A stretch of 64,000 bases of DNA, taken from contig JASANG010001435.1 of the NCBI GenBank assembly GCA_030248215.1, positions 1 through 64,000 of the forward strand, in the 5' to 3' direction. A program made the translations under genes and the position numbers. The notes beneath the pieces were generated by a model. It was not told the origin of the DNA. It did not search any database and worked only from the letters and a program-made list of their open reading frames with translations. Source of the DNA: Enoplolaimus lenunculus. Its lineage: Eukaryota; Nematoda; Enoplea; Enoplida; Thoracostomopsidae. Positions 21,857 through 34,503 of this stretch are shown piece by piece (position 1 is the first letter of the stretch; each line of letters begins with the position of its first letter).

Positions 21857-21925
21857 AATCGAAACTCGGCCCTCTTGCGCTAAAGCCAAGCATGCTACCA
21901 CTACACTTCGCAATTGTTGCAATAA
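21857..21925 (-). repeat. tRNA-like segment, probable SINE head or tRNA pseudogene
   Basis: Read on the - strand it has an A-box-like TAGTGGTAGCATGC and, about 35 nt on, a B-box-like GAGTTTCGATTCCC, in the order and spacing of a tRNA gene. An anticodon-like stem-loop (CTTG..CAAG) lies between. The acceptor and T stems do not pair well, so a functional tRNA is unlikely; a tRNA-derived SINE fragment fits better. Confidence 0.45.
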
Positions 21926-22159
21926 CTTCGTATATATACCGGGATATGTGCACATGTATTACAATTTTTTGCTTTACATACACTTACCGTACGTATGTAC
22001 CGACATAGAGCATAAATTTGATCCTACGTCTAACTGCGATTCGTCTAAATTCAAACCTGAATGAACCTAGAAGCCTAAATTAGAAACCTGAATTAAGCTT
22101 AAAGTCTAAAACGTACGAATATGTTGAGCATTCATTTCAGCAATGGGTTGAGTCACTGA

Positions 22160-22340
22160 CAGTGGCGTCGTCAGAAGGAAAGCAAAGGGGCCATGGCCCC
22201 TTCCAATACCTGTGACAAAGTTATTTGTCTTAACAAACAAAAGGTTAGCTGAGGTGAATATAGGATTAGAACCAAAACCGTACACATTTAAGTAATTGGT
22301 GTTGTCCTCTCTAAGCCAGAGTCATGGCTACGCCCATGGT
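22160..22340. mobile_element. possible short element with GTGGCGTCGTCAG / GGCTACGCC ends
   Basis: Left side ACAGTGGCGTCGTCAGAAGG, right side AGAGTCATGGCTACGCCCAT. Similar GGGGCGTAGCCA-type ends also occur near 16675, 32130, 53310 and 57710, as expected of a dispersed non-autonomous DNA transposon family. Borders are uncertain. Confidence 0.35.
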
Positions 22341-22348
22341 CATTGACG

Positions 22349-22419
<71 letters not shown>
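22349..22419. repeat. (TA)n microsatellite
   Basis: About 70 bp of almost pure TA dinucleotides. Confidence 0.95.
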
Positions 22420-22421
<2 letters not shown>

Positions 22422-23654
22422 TGTACAAAAAACGAGACATATATTTTGCAGCATATTAATTGAATTTTTGCAGTTTGCAAATATGTATGTCAACATTCTA
22501 TAAAACTCAATTCCTAAGAGGGTTAATTGTGGCCGAGTTTAGTTTTACAACCCAAGGGTCTTCACAACCTGAGTTCAATAGTTATTAATGCTAATCTTGT
22601 CAAATAATTAAAACGACAATTTGCCTAAATGTACGGAATATTTTATGTCAAGCATGCTATTTATATATATGTTGTTGATAATAATGGCATTATTCGAATA
22701 TTGAATAATACATATATGACATTGTGAACTTTACAAAACTATAACAAATATTTCAGTTAAAGAATAACCTAAAAGATTTTCGAATCTATATATCTTTCGA
22801 AATACGACGTAACCCAAATGATTTTTTAGCTATAGTTTACCAAAAATGTTAGCCAGTTTTGCAAAACATTAAGTTATAATCTGTTCAAAACCTAATATTT
22901 CAATTTGAATCTTAGTTTTAACCAAAGTTGTTCTATGCTAATAACAGTGCTTTGGATTCTTGTACACTTCAAACCACAGTTGTGATTAATATAGTTATAC
23001 TTGAGAAACCTCAAACTATAACAGCCTAAAATTTAGTTAATATCAATCAAATTTTTCCTTATGGTATCGATTGATCTCCCCCTTTAATTGGTAGAAAAAT
23101 CTATAATTGAACCAAAATGGTACGTGCTTAATTCTTAGCAAACCTTAGAAATGGTACATTTTTGATTCTAACCTGACGATTATGCAGTCACTACACCAAT
23201 CATTAATTGAGATAATTCGGAAGGATACAAAACACGATATACTCGTTTCCATAGGTGGGTAAAATGTTAAAAGTGGTAAAATTTTTAAATATTTTAATCA
23301 ACTACACGGGGTTGTCTGGAATCCAAATGGGCAAAAACTTACTATGGCATCGGATCGTTTCATTTATACTCGTGAGTCGTCACGGATGTTTCCGGAGCAG
23401 TTTTTTCTTATAGAGTCATTTCAAATAAAATCCATGAAAATATGAAGTACAGTAACCGTGAAATAGTCGCTGCAGAAATGAGACACATGACTGCAAGCTG
23501 TTGCAATCACACGGAAGTGTATACTGCATAAGGTGTAACTAGTTTCCGTCCAGTGCAGTAAATATGTTTTAGAAATTTTCAGTATTTTTAAATTTGAATT
23601 ATAAGTAACTAATTTTTAGTTGAAAATTATTTTCAAATTCAAAACTTCAATGTA
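22420..23654. other. gene-free AT-rich stretch
   Basis: No gene, repeat family or RNA recognised here. Confidence 0.4.
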
Positions 23655-23658
23655 TTAA

Positions 23659-23931
23659 GCTCTATTCACACGTACAAGTTTTTGCTGCGAGAACTTGCAG
23701 CTGCAACGTGCATTTGCAAGTTTTGTCCAAAATCCTACTCGAAAAATTTTCAGGTGCAAATATTTCATTAAAAATCATACCTGGAAATTTAGTTCATATG
23801 TGTGAATAACCATGCTATTTCACTGAATTTATTCCAGCCGTCTTCTCATTGTCTGATGAAAAAGTGGAATTTCAGCGTGAAATTTACAGTTACAACTTCT
23901 TGCAGCAAAAACTTGCACGTGTGAATTGGGC
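23659..23931. mobile_element. piggyBac-like MITE flanked by TTAA
   Basis: 273 bp, with TTAA at 23655-23658 and 23932-23935. Terminal inverted repeats of about 45 bp contain ATTCACACGT, CAAGTTTTTGCTGC and the inverse GCAGCAAAAACTTGCACGTG. TTAA target use is the hallmark of piggyBac-type transposition. No coding capacity. Confidence 0.85.
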
Positions 23932-23935
23932 TTAA

Positions 23936-25858
23936 TGCTTAGATTTAGTTTTAGCGAATTTCGGTGTAGAAGTTTAGCGGTTTGATAACACTCGAATTTT
24001 CTTGCTTTACACTTCAAGTGTTCATTTGATATGAATTAAAATTTCTGTCCATAGGTTCAGATCCTAGATTACATTTTGTTGTTTAGCCTGCGGCTTAGGC
24101 TGAGGCTTAGGAACACATTTCTGCAACGCTTAGGCATAGACTTAGGCTTAGAGATGCGCTTAATCTCCTGTTATGTACGCCCCTAAATGTTACATTGGCC
24201 ATTTATGATGTAACGTGTTAATAATAACGCGAATAACAGGTTGTTGTAGGCATCCATATTATTTTTAATTATGAATCCATTACCAATTTTATGTATAGTT
24301 ACAGTGTTTTACATTTTAATTCCGGCTTCAATTTTGATTTTCTCAAACTGTAACGCAAAACAAATTGAGAGCTGACAGTTTGCAAAATTTTTTACAATGT
24401 TAACTATATATTGTTTCTTATATTTGGTCTTGATATGTCTTTAAACATTTTGCAGATGTTTATTAATTTTTTTTAAAAATTTTAATTTTCTCAAATGTTA
24501 CGACTACGTATAACGCAACGCGCCGAACCAATCTCTACTTTGTATGCAAATGCTCTAAAACGAAGTTTCAACTGAATGAAACTTTTAAATTTTACTTTAG
24601 TTGAACTTGGACAAATTTAAGTTTATGGGGTTATGTTCTTTAGTTTCCGCTAGCTCCCTCTCTTCTACATTGAAACTATAAACAGATCAAATGGTACAAG
24701 ACACAGGTTGAAATAGTATTTCACACTCGAAGTATAATTGTGAACGTCACTTACCACACATACGAGCACTCTTATCATCAATCTTGCAGCGAGTACTCTC
24801 ATTTGCTCATTTCCGCTTTCGTGTTCGAGTACGCATTCTGTGAGCATCCAATGAGATGCAAGTATGAGCATTAAAATCCGCCCATCGTTTTCTGTATACT
24901 GTAATTTGATTGGTTACTTTACACAGTTTAAAATCGCACATCTTTGCGATAGTAAATCAAATTTAAATATTCGTTTTAAAATCCGCCAATCGTTGTTGCA
25001 ATGACGCGTTTTGATTGGCTACAGTTTAAGCGGAATCGCCATGAAATAGGACGCGTTCGAACGTTTATTGTTAATGTTCCTTGGGTTTAAAATTTTGAAT
25101 TTCCCTCAAGGTGAACTGCGGTGGTCACTATGGACAGTTTAGGCGTAAGTATAGTAGTAGTAGTATAGAATTGACGGTGTTAATAGGTAAGGGATTTATA
25201 TGTTTTATTGGTTTTCAATATACAAGTCCCATTACAATATGATACAATGGTGTTTTGAGACCAAATATGTTTCTATTATTGTTTTGATTAAAATATCCCA
25301 ACGGATAAATCCCAATGTGAATCGAACAGTTTACTACTGAGTCATTTGGGAGGCGAATTTACGGAATTGCGCATATCTGGCTTGCCGCCTCTGAGACGGT
25401 TTGTTTGGATTACGAGTCATTTGAATAGGTGCCAAAAATTTGAAATGGCTTAGGCAGATTGAATGCTAATTTACATATACAAGTAACTCGAAAACTTTAA
25501 TTTGTACAGTGAACGAAAAACTTGGGCTGTAAATCGAGTGAGTTTTGAAAACACTTTAGTTTAATGACAATTAGATTCAAATTGATACCGTGACGGTAAA
25601 CTTTGAAGATATGTTTTAAGAGCGGAGCGAGTTCAGCGTATTCGAGTGAGCTCAGGGTCAGGATTAAAGTTGACCAGGACATAGTGTGATCGTATGTTGA
25701 CGCGTCTATTAATGTATATACTTGTTTTATTAGTTTCACAACACAAAATGGTACAACCATCATAGCAATTTTTGTCTTGCTTCGCGTTGGTTGTGCGCGA
25801 CTGATTAAACTTGAGTAAAGCTGAAGCAAAAAAGTTTTTATGGCGAGATTTATTCTAG
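23936..25858. other. gene-free stretch
   Basis: A degenerate TTAGGC-rich fragment lies at about 24075-24185. Two diverged copies of an AATCCGCC..ATCGTT..TTTTGATTGGCTAC segment lie near 24871-24930 and 24977-25028. The 172-codon frame at 25497-26015 (-) runs across a repeat border and has no recognisable domain. Confidence 0.4.
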
Positions 25859-26770
25859 GAGCCATATTCTCAAATGAGTATATAACCACTATCTCCAGTT
25901 CGCGAGACCTTGTCAAACAGACAAACTCTTGTACATAAATTGCAAATCTCAAAAATTTACACAACGGTACGGTAAATCGAATGCAAAAAATATGTTGAAT
26001 TTCTGACGTCAACATTTGCTAAATTTGCAAAATACAAGACCTACCACCAACTGGTCACAGGTTCTACATATATATCATAGTACGGTCATAGGTTACAGTA
26101 GACGGCACTACGTATCGCCTTAAGCCAATTTTATCAATCTTATCCTTTGTAGTTGATGGAATTCAAAAGATTTAAACACGCTGTCCATGTCGCATACTTG
26201 TCTGCATTTTGATGCAACATAAAAGCTCTATAAAGCAAGTATACTTGAATCTAGTATTCCAGTTCCGGATCCGGTACGTTTTATCTCAAAGGCACGTTCA
26301 TACTTTTTACAACTCACAGCTAATTTTTTTGCATTAATTTTCAAATTGTACGCATTTTACACCATCGTTGGCGATGTCCGTTTTAAAATTTCTTTCAAAT
26401 TTGAATCTGAACAGCACATGTTTTCGTTTATAATAATTTTACAACAGTGTTTGCTTGCCATTACCTGTTATACATTTTACATCCGTTTGATTGACACTTC
26501 ATTTTTACCCTGACTGCCAAATACGAATCGCTTTTGACGTACCGCATAAAGTCCCGAATATTATGAAATGTGAGTGGCACATATCACCAGCTGGTAGCAC
26601 GTCTTGTAACACTTGGAACCAGTGACTGGTCAGGTACAAATATTTGCGTATTTGACTTGCCCTAGTTCTGCGCGTCAATTTTGAGTTTCACAACTGCAGT
26701 ACTTCATCAGTTTAAAAACATATCGCCAGCTAGTAATAGATCTTTATATACGCATTTGAGAATATGGGCC
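25859..26770. mobile_element. probable element with GCCATATTCTCAAATG ends
   Basis: Left end GAGCCATATTCTCAAATGAG and right end CGCATTTGAGAATATGGGCC are inverted copies over about 27 bp, flanked on both sides by CTAG-like bases. Related ends occur at 38543 (inverse), 42655 and near 49080, so it is a dispersed family. No coding capacity was recognised. Confidence 0.6.
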
Positions 26771-28392
26771 CTAGCTATAATTTACTTCTTAATGAGCTGT
26801 TGACTGATACGCAATACGAAACACTTCGATATATATGTGCTATATATTTTGACGTATAGTTCAATACAGTAGGAGGAGCCGACAATGATTATTGAGAACG
26901 ACGGCCGAGCCACAAACCCGAAACAGCAAAACCGTTGATTTCCCACGGGGGTTGCAGTCGTCAAAGCGGGGTTCAGTTGAACAGAATGGAATGGCTCCAC
27001 ATATACCACTAAAACTGGTGCAAATCAAAAAGAAAGCAGTGAGCTCATGGTATAGTGACAATTATGTAAATGTGAACATGCTTAGAAAACAAGGAACGAT
27101 TGCGGAAAAGCGCTTAGCGATGGCATAAAGCTTACGAGCAGGGTTGAGTTGGATTACGAAATTCAAATTTTCAACCGACAAAACTTGAAAAATGTTTTAT
27201 TTTAATAGTTAAAATTTAAGAGCATAGATGAACTAACAAGTTGAAGCTTATTTAAGGGTTTTGGTTTAAATTTTAAAAGGTACGGGTATTAACGTCCTCC
27301 AAATCATACCGCAACTCGTTCCATGATAATTTCTATTGGAAATACTATAATACTGCAACTTATAAAAATTTCAAAAACTAATTTACTCTCTATATATAAA
27401 TGTACAATTTTATATTCTAGTACTGGATGATGGCATTAGTATATAAATTGAAAATTGATAAATATACTACGGCCAAAACTCTGATTTTATAAATCAGCTG
27501 TAAAATTTTGGCACTGGCTACCAACATTTCAGTTTTAGCTTTGAACCATAACTTATAGATTGAATTTTAATTTCAAGTGGATCCACACCAGAAACCATAT
27601 TTGTTACTTTATATTTGAACTACATTTTTGTTCTGTATCCACATATTACAATATATTCAATCTTGAGTGTATTTTTGAAATTTAAATTTAGTCAAACTTG
27701 CTAAATTTCGCTATATTTTTATCGAAAACAGCTTCAGTTCTGCGATGACACAGATAAATCCTGAAGGGTTCCTTAGGGATTGTTGACTTCGTTTGAACCC
27801 ACGCCACCAGTGTTTAGTATCGAGCGTCTCGTATTGTCTGTCGGTCACGAATTTAGATCATATTTCAGTGTCTAAACTTAATTTAGGAACAAATTAGTAC
27901 GCATCGCTAAACACAAAGGCAAAACTGCTCTGCGAGCATACGAAGTGAGGGGCAACAAGGCTTGTGGCCTTTTGGGACGTCTGATTTAAATGATGATAAG
28001 CCGGAGACAATTTTTTCGACAAAATCTCAAAGTGGACCAAAATCAGGTGCCTCAATTATGAAATTAGGTTAATATGTAATTTGGCCAGAAAGTTAGTTTT
28101 CGCATAACAAATGGGTTTGCCAGAGAAATTATTTCTTTTAAGAATTTAGGCTAGTTTTCAGTATTGCTAACTACGAGTTTCAGAATTTTTTATGTAACTG
28201 CGGAATAATTTTAGCAAAATGTTAGTTTAACTGAAAAGGTTTAAAATAACATTTAACTCGTTGATATTATGCAAAACTTTACTCCTGTGACAAAATGTAA
28301 GTTTAAACTACCAAATAGGGTTACGACGTATTCGCTTGACAATTAGTGAATCTGAAACTAAAGCGGAACAAAATGTACATATATACGTCCTA
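26771..28392. other. gene-free stretch
   Basis: A short GC-richer patch at about 26880-27030 has open frames on both strands, but neither resembles a known protein. Nothing else seen. Confidence 0.4.
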
Positions 28393-28400
28393 AAATTATT

Positions 28401-28609
28401 GGCCCTTGTAAAGATTAGGGGCGGAATGTTTTTCTGTGGGAGTAGAAAACAGCAAGCTTAAGGTTTAGACATAATTTTTTTACTTGGCTTAGCTTTAGGA
28501 GTAGGCTTTAGAGTATCCTTAATCTTACGCTTAGGCTTAGGCTTATGCTTTAGCTTAGGCTTAGGAATATGCTTATAATACTGTTCCGCCCGTGTTCTTT
28601 CCATTGGCC
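28401..28609. mobile_element. TTAGGC-rich hAT-like MITE
   Basis: Starts GGCCCTTGTAAAGATTAGGG and ends CCATTGGCC, matching the family ends GGCCCATGTATAGAACAGGG. It is flanked by a perfect 8-bp duplication AAATTATT (28393-28400 and 28610-28617). The interior is built of TTAGGC/TTAAGC steps on the + strand. Confidence 0.85.
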
Positions 28610-29257
28610 AAATTATTTTAAGCTAAGAATTCAAATCAAAATCTGAAAACGTTTTGTGTGTTTATAAAAAATGCATTTATTTTGATGCTAAAGGCGTCCT
28701 GGAAAACACGGATGTTATTATCGGTATTTACAATGAAGCAGACTGATGCAGTTTGCGAAACCTCAAAAGCTTTTCAAATAGCGCATGTAATTTTGGACCA
28801 TAAGTAACTAAAAATTTAATTGAGACAAAATTTGCTTGCTTTATATAATTTTTAAACTCGAAAAGGATGGGCTATTCACAACATCGTATCAATCATTTCG
28901 ACGTCTTCTATATCTCCTTGACGGCGTCCGTAACATCTGGAGATCACTTTAGTTGCTTTTGGGTCAAAAATTGGGCAGATGCAAGAGTAAATTAGAAATT
29001 GTTATCTAAACATAACAATCAACACATGAGTTATGCTCTTAAGAACCAGGACTTGGTTTCACATATATATACATACAGATATATATACATACATATATAT
29101 TAATTCATGGTTTATCGTTATTGCAGTTGTTGATACGAGAACTAAACTAGAAATAATAACCAAAAAATTCAATTTTGTCAGGGGCGAAGCTAGGACGACT
29201 CCTAATAGGCGGTTACTTTTTTAGATCTGTTAAGATTGCGCATAGACATAAAGTTAA

Positions 29258-29425
29258 GTCCTATTCCACGCGCAACTTACATGTACAAATTTGGTTGCAA
29301 AACAGCTATGAAGTTCTTCAGTTGTTAATTATTTACTGGAATTTATGTTATTAAGTTCAATTTGCACGTGTGAACGCAGTGGCGAGTCGATTGATTTCTT
29401 GCACTTGAATTTTGATTGGCTAACT
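29258..29425. mobile_element. fragment of the TTAA-flanked (piggyBac-like) family
   Basis: Begins after TTAA with GTCCTATTCCACGCGCAACT and shares TTTGCACGTGTGAACGCAGT and GATTGGCTAAC with the copy near 37150-37419. The right end is lost. Confidence 0.55.
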
Positions 29426-30113
29426 GGAAACTGTGTTGCTAACCGGTTCTTGATTTAATTCAAGTTTTTTAAATTCAAGCAAAGTTTTTGAATTAATTCG
29501 AATGTCACCCTTGTTTTATATTTTACAGTTACCGGCGACGGTAACTGGAGTAGTAAATTGACATCATTGAGCAAAATAAGTAGAAATTCTACGACTTGAA
29601 AGGATTTTCAAGTCAAAAATTTAGAGTAAAGCATTGTTCATGCTTCAACGTTAGTAACTCGTTGAAAGTTTTCAGTAATATTAAAATTTAAATTTGCTCA
29701 TTTTACGCCGCCTTTCTAAAATTATATATATTATATATTTGTTTTTGTTCATAAATATATATGTATATAGGAAATGTCTCATAATAGACTAAAAATAATT
29801 GCAAATATGAAACACTGAGACTGAAAAACTATAAAAATTGAGGCATAAAAGGCAGCAGGCGAATTCTCAAAGAGTGGGTATCACAAGGTTGAGAATATAA
29901 GCGATAGCATTTCATAACAGACAAAATACGACGGCACCTATGACTTTGAAATTCTGCACCGTAGTCAAACGCAACTCTGCAAAAACTCTGAGTATTTTAT
30001 TCAATTGCTAAAAAAACACATTAACTTAAATCGAACATTTCTGGCCAAATAAATATATTTCCGTAATTTAACCTTGTTACCGATGTTAAGTCGTGCTATG
30101 CTACTTCCCCTTA
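29426..30113. other. gene-free AT-rich stretch
   Basis: Only AT-rich DNA and short TA runs (29720-29770) seen. Confidence 0.4.
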
Positions 30114-30368
30114 CACTGTAAATTCTAATGAGTTGATTAATCAACTCAGCTAGAGAGTTGGTTATTTCTGCGTTAATAACAGTAAACATTAACTCACTTT
30201 GAGTTGAGTTGATTCCCACTCTAAGTGTAGATGATTCCGGGTGAGTTGAACAATTAATTCAAAGTGAGCTTTATACAGTTACAATTCTGAGCTCTGAAAT
30301 TTCTAACTCAGACTGAGAGTGATTCCACTCATTTGTGAGTTAAAATAAACTCACTTGGATTTACAGTG
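30114..30368. mobile_element. 255-bp MITE with CACTGTAAAT ends
   Basis: Ends CACTGTAAATTCTAATGAGT and CACTTGGATTTACAGTG are inverted. The left arm contains the perfect 18-bp palindrome GAGTTGATTAATCAACTC. GAGTTGA/AACTCA steps recur throughout. A second copy lies at 39541. TA precedes both copies. Confidence 0.85.
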
Positions 30369-33300
30369 AGACAAAAACTGTGTTGTTACTGCTATAAAAT
30401 ACAATAGCCATTACCTGCCTGTACCACCTCCAATATTTTAAGCTTTACTCATCGTTATTGACTCGCTCTCAATCCAAATAGCCTGTACCCATTTCGAGAC
30501 TAAGCGATTTCAATTTAGACAAGAGTAAGCCCTTAAAATTATCTATCTCATAACACACGCACGCTCCTTTAGATTTGTGTGATCGGTTTTCTATTTTCGA
30601 TTGGTTTTAGTAGGCCGTACACGCAGCGATATCGAACCAGAACTTTATTTCCTAAAGAGTGTTTGTGTGAAACTAAATAGCCTACGAACGATCGTAGTAA
30701 GCAAGCAAAATGTTTTGAACTTATACAAATTTGTATGCTGCTTTTCAAACCATGAAAAAAAGTTTTTGTTGTCTTTCTGAGAAATTTTGGTCTATGGCAT
30801 CCCCTTTCGTTCTCATTTGTCTGAGGCCTGTAGCGGTTCGGCACTGCTTGAAACCACGATTGGGTTACTGTAGTAGGTTTGCCTGGCAAATCATGAGAGT
30901 TACCTCAAACTTTCTATGGTCTAAAACTGTGCTTTGTGCCTATTGCTGCTGGGCTACGTTTAAAATGCTCTGTGTACAAGTAATAACCAAGTAGTTTGTC
31001 TCTCTGTTTAGTTTCACATTTTGTTCGATACTTTCGAACGCTCATATCTGTGTGTTGTTTGTGAAGCAAAAGCAATATATTTGCAGTAGCATATATTTGA
31101 ACGCGCACTTGCAAATTCGGGTTTTGCGAGCAACAAATTCCCAAGATACTCATTGGAATGTGCCAAAATTCAAATAGTATTCATGTGTGTTTCTCTCTCT
31201 CTCACTCTCTGTCTTTGTGAACTATAATATCAAACAGAGAACCCAGGAGACATATAAAGAACCTTCAAATATTTAAGGGGCGTAGCACCGTATCTAACAA
31301 CAGTATGGGACCACCAGCGGAGGACGAAACGGACTCGCCAGCAAGAAGCTAAACGCTATTTTAGCATAAAATACTCCAAGTTTTGGTGTTGAAATCGGCG
31401 ACCTCGTCTTGCGGCGCCCCTGTAGATATTCCAACCTATTTTGAATGTAAGGCTTGCAAGGTTTGTGTGAAAAAGATATATATGACAGGTTTTAATGGCC
31501 ACATTAGATTAGATTAACTTTTGCCGAACTAAAACATTTTTTGCGTCATTGCACGTTGTTTTTGAAATTGCACAAAATTTCTTACGGTTACAACACTGAT
31601 TTACTTGTTTTATCGTTGAAACCTAAAAAATAATTACTAAATGTTTTCGTTTTGACTGAAACAAAAATATTATCTTCGTTTCTATCGAAACCTAACACTA
31701 CTGTAGAATGCTAAAATAGGTGCATGCTGAATTTTGGTTTGAACCTCAAATCAGGTACAGTAGCACAGTTTAATAATATTTTTGCTATTTTTTGTAAAAA
31801 TTGTAAAAATGTTACAAATTTGACACATTTTGCGGTTAAGATTTAGCAAATTTTACAACGTTTAAATCAAATGCGTTCAATTTGTTTGCGCTGTGTAACA
31901 AACTTGCGTTTGTTCATGTTTTCATCATATTATGCTGTTTGTGTCGTTCTGGGGAACAGTTTTGTCCCAAAACAGTTTGTTTGTGCGTTATAAAATGCAC
32001 AAATTTAAACCGAAACGTGCCGTTGGTATGTTTGGTAAAATGCAGACAATTTAGTGGGCATTGTGCGATTAACGCTCCCTGTACAGGGATCAAGGGACCC
32101 CTGATATTGAAGCGAATATTAAACAGTAGGGGTGTAACCAGGATTATATTTCCGGAGGGCGTTTAAATAAGGTGATTAAACGACTAGGATTCAGACGGAT
32201 ATTCTAACGCTAGTAAAATGGTGTTTGCTCGGTTTTCTAAAAAAATTCGAACGATATACATTCCCGTTATCTAACATGATACCGAAGAAAAATTAGCAAA
32301 ACTTCTACTGTTTGCCTAGCATCATGTATACTGGTAGGTATATAAGGTCGTAAACAATTTGTTAAGTGTTTATCAATTTAAAAAAAAATTTGTAAACTTC
32401 ACCAGTTGAGTCTCTGACTGTCTCGAGGGCCTGAGGGGTGATAAGTTTATTTCAAGTTTGAGAGCAGCCCCGACCCGTCTTTATAATCATAGCAGTATAT
32501 AACGTGAAATCTTTCTAAGAAATACTTTTCTTTTAAATTAATCGAAAAACCAGCTGAAATTGTCTAATTTTGGCATTAACAGACGTTTGTCTAGCCAATC
32601 TGATTTGAAATATTACGCAGAACGGAATCGGTCAGTCTTATTCCCATAGCGCAATTGAATTTTACAAATTTTTTTGTCTATTTTGTCCGCAAAATCGACA
32701 CAATTTCTGGGCCCCCAAATCGATATAAAACGGAACAACAAATTCCCTTCGCTGGGACGTTGAGAATTGTGGTAGTCGTATATATTGCATAACCAGTGTT
32801 GCAATTTTGGATATATTCAAGTAGTGTTGTCGAAATATATTTACAGCACATGCGTGTGTCAATATCGACACGGGTCTCATTGGTTGTGCCTCAGGAGAAA
32901 ATTTAAAATAAATAAAATATGTTAAAAAAATAGCACATGGGAAATTCCCAGGATCAACTGTGAAATTGAAACATTGATAAATAAACAAGAAGCGTTCAAG
33001 TGAGCTGGAAAATGAAAAATTAGCATTTTGCATATTGCTGAGAAACATATATTAATTGCTTCAAATTTCTAAAATCATAACATAAATTTAGTGGATCTTC
33101 AGGATGTCTAAGATTTTTTCAACGGATTGAAACCTCGGTCAGATTAAAGCGATACTATAATTGGTATTACGATGGAGAAACTTTAAGGATTAAACAGCCA
33201 GTTTGATTGCTAAAGGTCAAAAAAATTTTGATTGACCGGTTTTCAATTACTGCAGCGTCAGAAATGATACATTTCTGTCTTAATTCGTACAAAGACCATG

Positions 33301-34024
33301 TGATGCAATCACGAACATCTTAAAAGACATATTGCAAGTAAATATAATCTATGTAAACGCATAGCTGTATGTACCTGCAATAGATTTCGCAAGGTAAAAT
33401 AGTTGGACAGAATTTTGGAATACCTAAAGCGTATTGGCTAAATAGAACCTTATAAACCTAATGGTGCACTTGATATGATTTTGCGTAAAAGTACTATTTG
33501 AAAAGTAATGATTTGCATGGAAAAATCGCTTATTTATCACAGATTAGTATATTTTTTACTAATTCATTAGAGTTAAAAGAATAGTTACCGCTAAATGTTA
33601 CGTATTATCATAACGAGCCGAATCTGTGCACAATTTGACAATTTATGATAAAGCTTAATGATATTAGCTGCTGGTCTATGAAACTATCCGAAATTGCAAA
33701 TTTGTAACAATCATAAAAATGTTACAATTCAATTGTTTTTCGCTTTTCATACATTTGTATTAACGCCAGGGTCTGTTCCTGAACGGTCCAACATTCCCAT
33801 AGTTTTAAAATGTGACAGCAAATATGAGGAAGTTCAATCTTTAGGTCTGTCGTTTTTAAATTGTGCAATGCCTGGCGACAAAACTACTTGCTTCTGGGTT
33901 AAACCCCAATTTTTTGCAGTGTTGCTGCTCGTTGACTTGACGGGTAATTTCAAATCGATGTCAGCTCGAATACTGAATGCAGAGTTGAAAATGGTTTTCT
34001 GTATGTGGCCCAACACCGATAATA
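30369..34024. other. gene-free stretch
   Basis: No gene recognised. A CT-rich run lies at 31190-31212. A GGGGTGTAACCAGGATTATA piece near 32130 resembles the dispersed GGGGCGTAGCC element ends. Confidence 0.4.
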
Positions 34025-34032
34025 ACACACGG

Positions 34033-34495
34033 CAGGGTGCAACCGGACTTGCGCTTCCGGTAGAAAAATCCGGTATTTTTCGCTATCCTTTTCCGGTAAA
34101 AATTGGGTATTTTTCACCGAACTTTTCCGGTATTTTCGGTATTAGAAAATTTTTCACATTCGAAAATTTAAGAAATTTAGCATATTATATATTGGAACTT
34201 AGTTTTGTAAAATTGTCTAAGTGTGTGTTTTCAAAATTTTCAACTTGTGCCATACTCCATAACTTTTCATATGTTTACACCTACTGCATTTGTTTCAAGA
34301 TTTTGGCATTCTAAATGGCTTGTTCACAGCATTAAAACGATAAAATAGCGCTAAAAATGAATTTCGGTAACAAATATTTTTTATTTTCGGGTTCCGACTC
34401 CGGTTCCTGTATTTTTTAAGTTTCCGGTTCCGGTATTTTTTAACTTTCCGGTTCCGGTTCTAGTTCCGGTATTTTATAATTCCGGTTGCATCCTG
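34033..34495. mobile_element. complete hAT-like MITE with perfect 8-bp target duplication
   Basis: 463 bp, beginning CAGGGTGCAACCGGA and ending TCCGGTTGCATCCTG (imperfect inverted ends). It is flanked by ACACACGG at 34025-34032 and again at 34496-34503. The 8-bp duplication and the CAGGG start are hAT superfamily features. The interior is rich in TTCCGGTATTTT repeats. A 206-codon frame at 33694-34314 (+) only reads through it. Confidence 0.9.
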
Positions 34496-34503
34496 ACACA
34501 CGG

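Noticed and set aside
25497-26015. 172-codon - strand open frame
   Set aside because: Crosses the border of a repeat element, has no recognisable motif and shows no coding-like composition.
26892-27128. 78-codon + strand open frame in a GC-richer patch
   Set aside because: An opposite-strand frame of similar length exists, there is no known domain, and there is no splice or repeat context to support it.
33694-34314. 206-codon + strand open frame
   Set aside because: Half of it is unique AT-rich DNA and the rest reads into the hAT-like MITE; no domain, no splice signals, low-complexity content.
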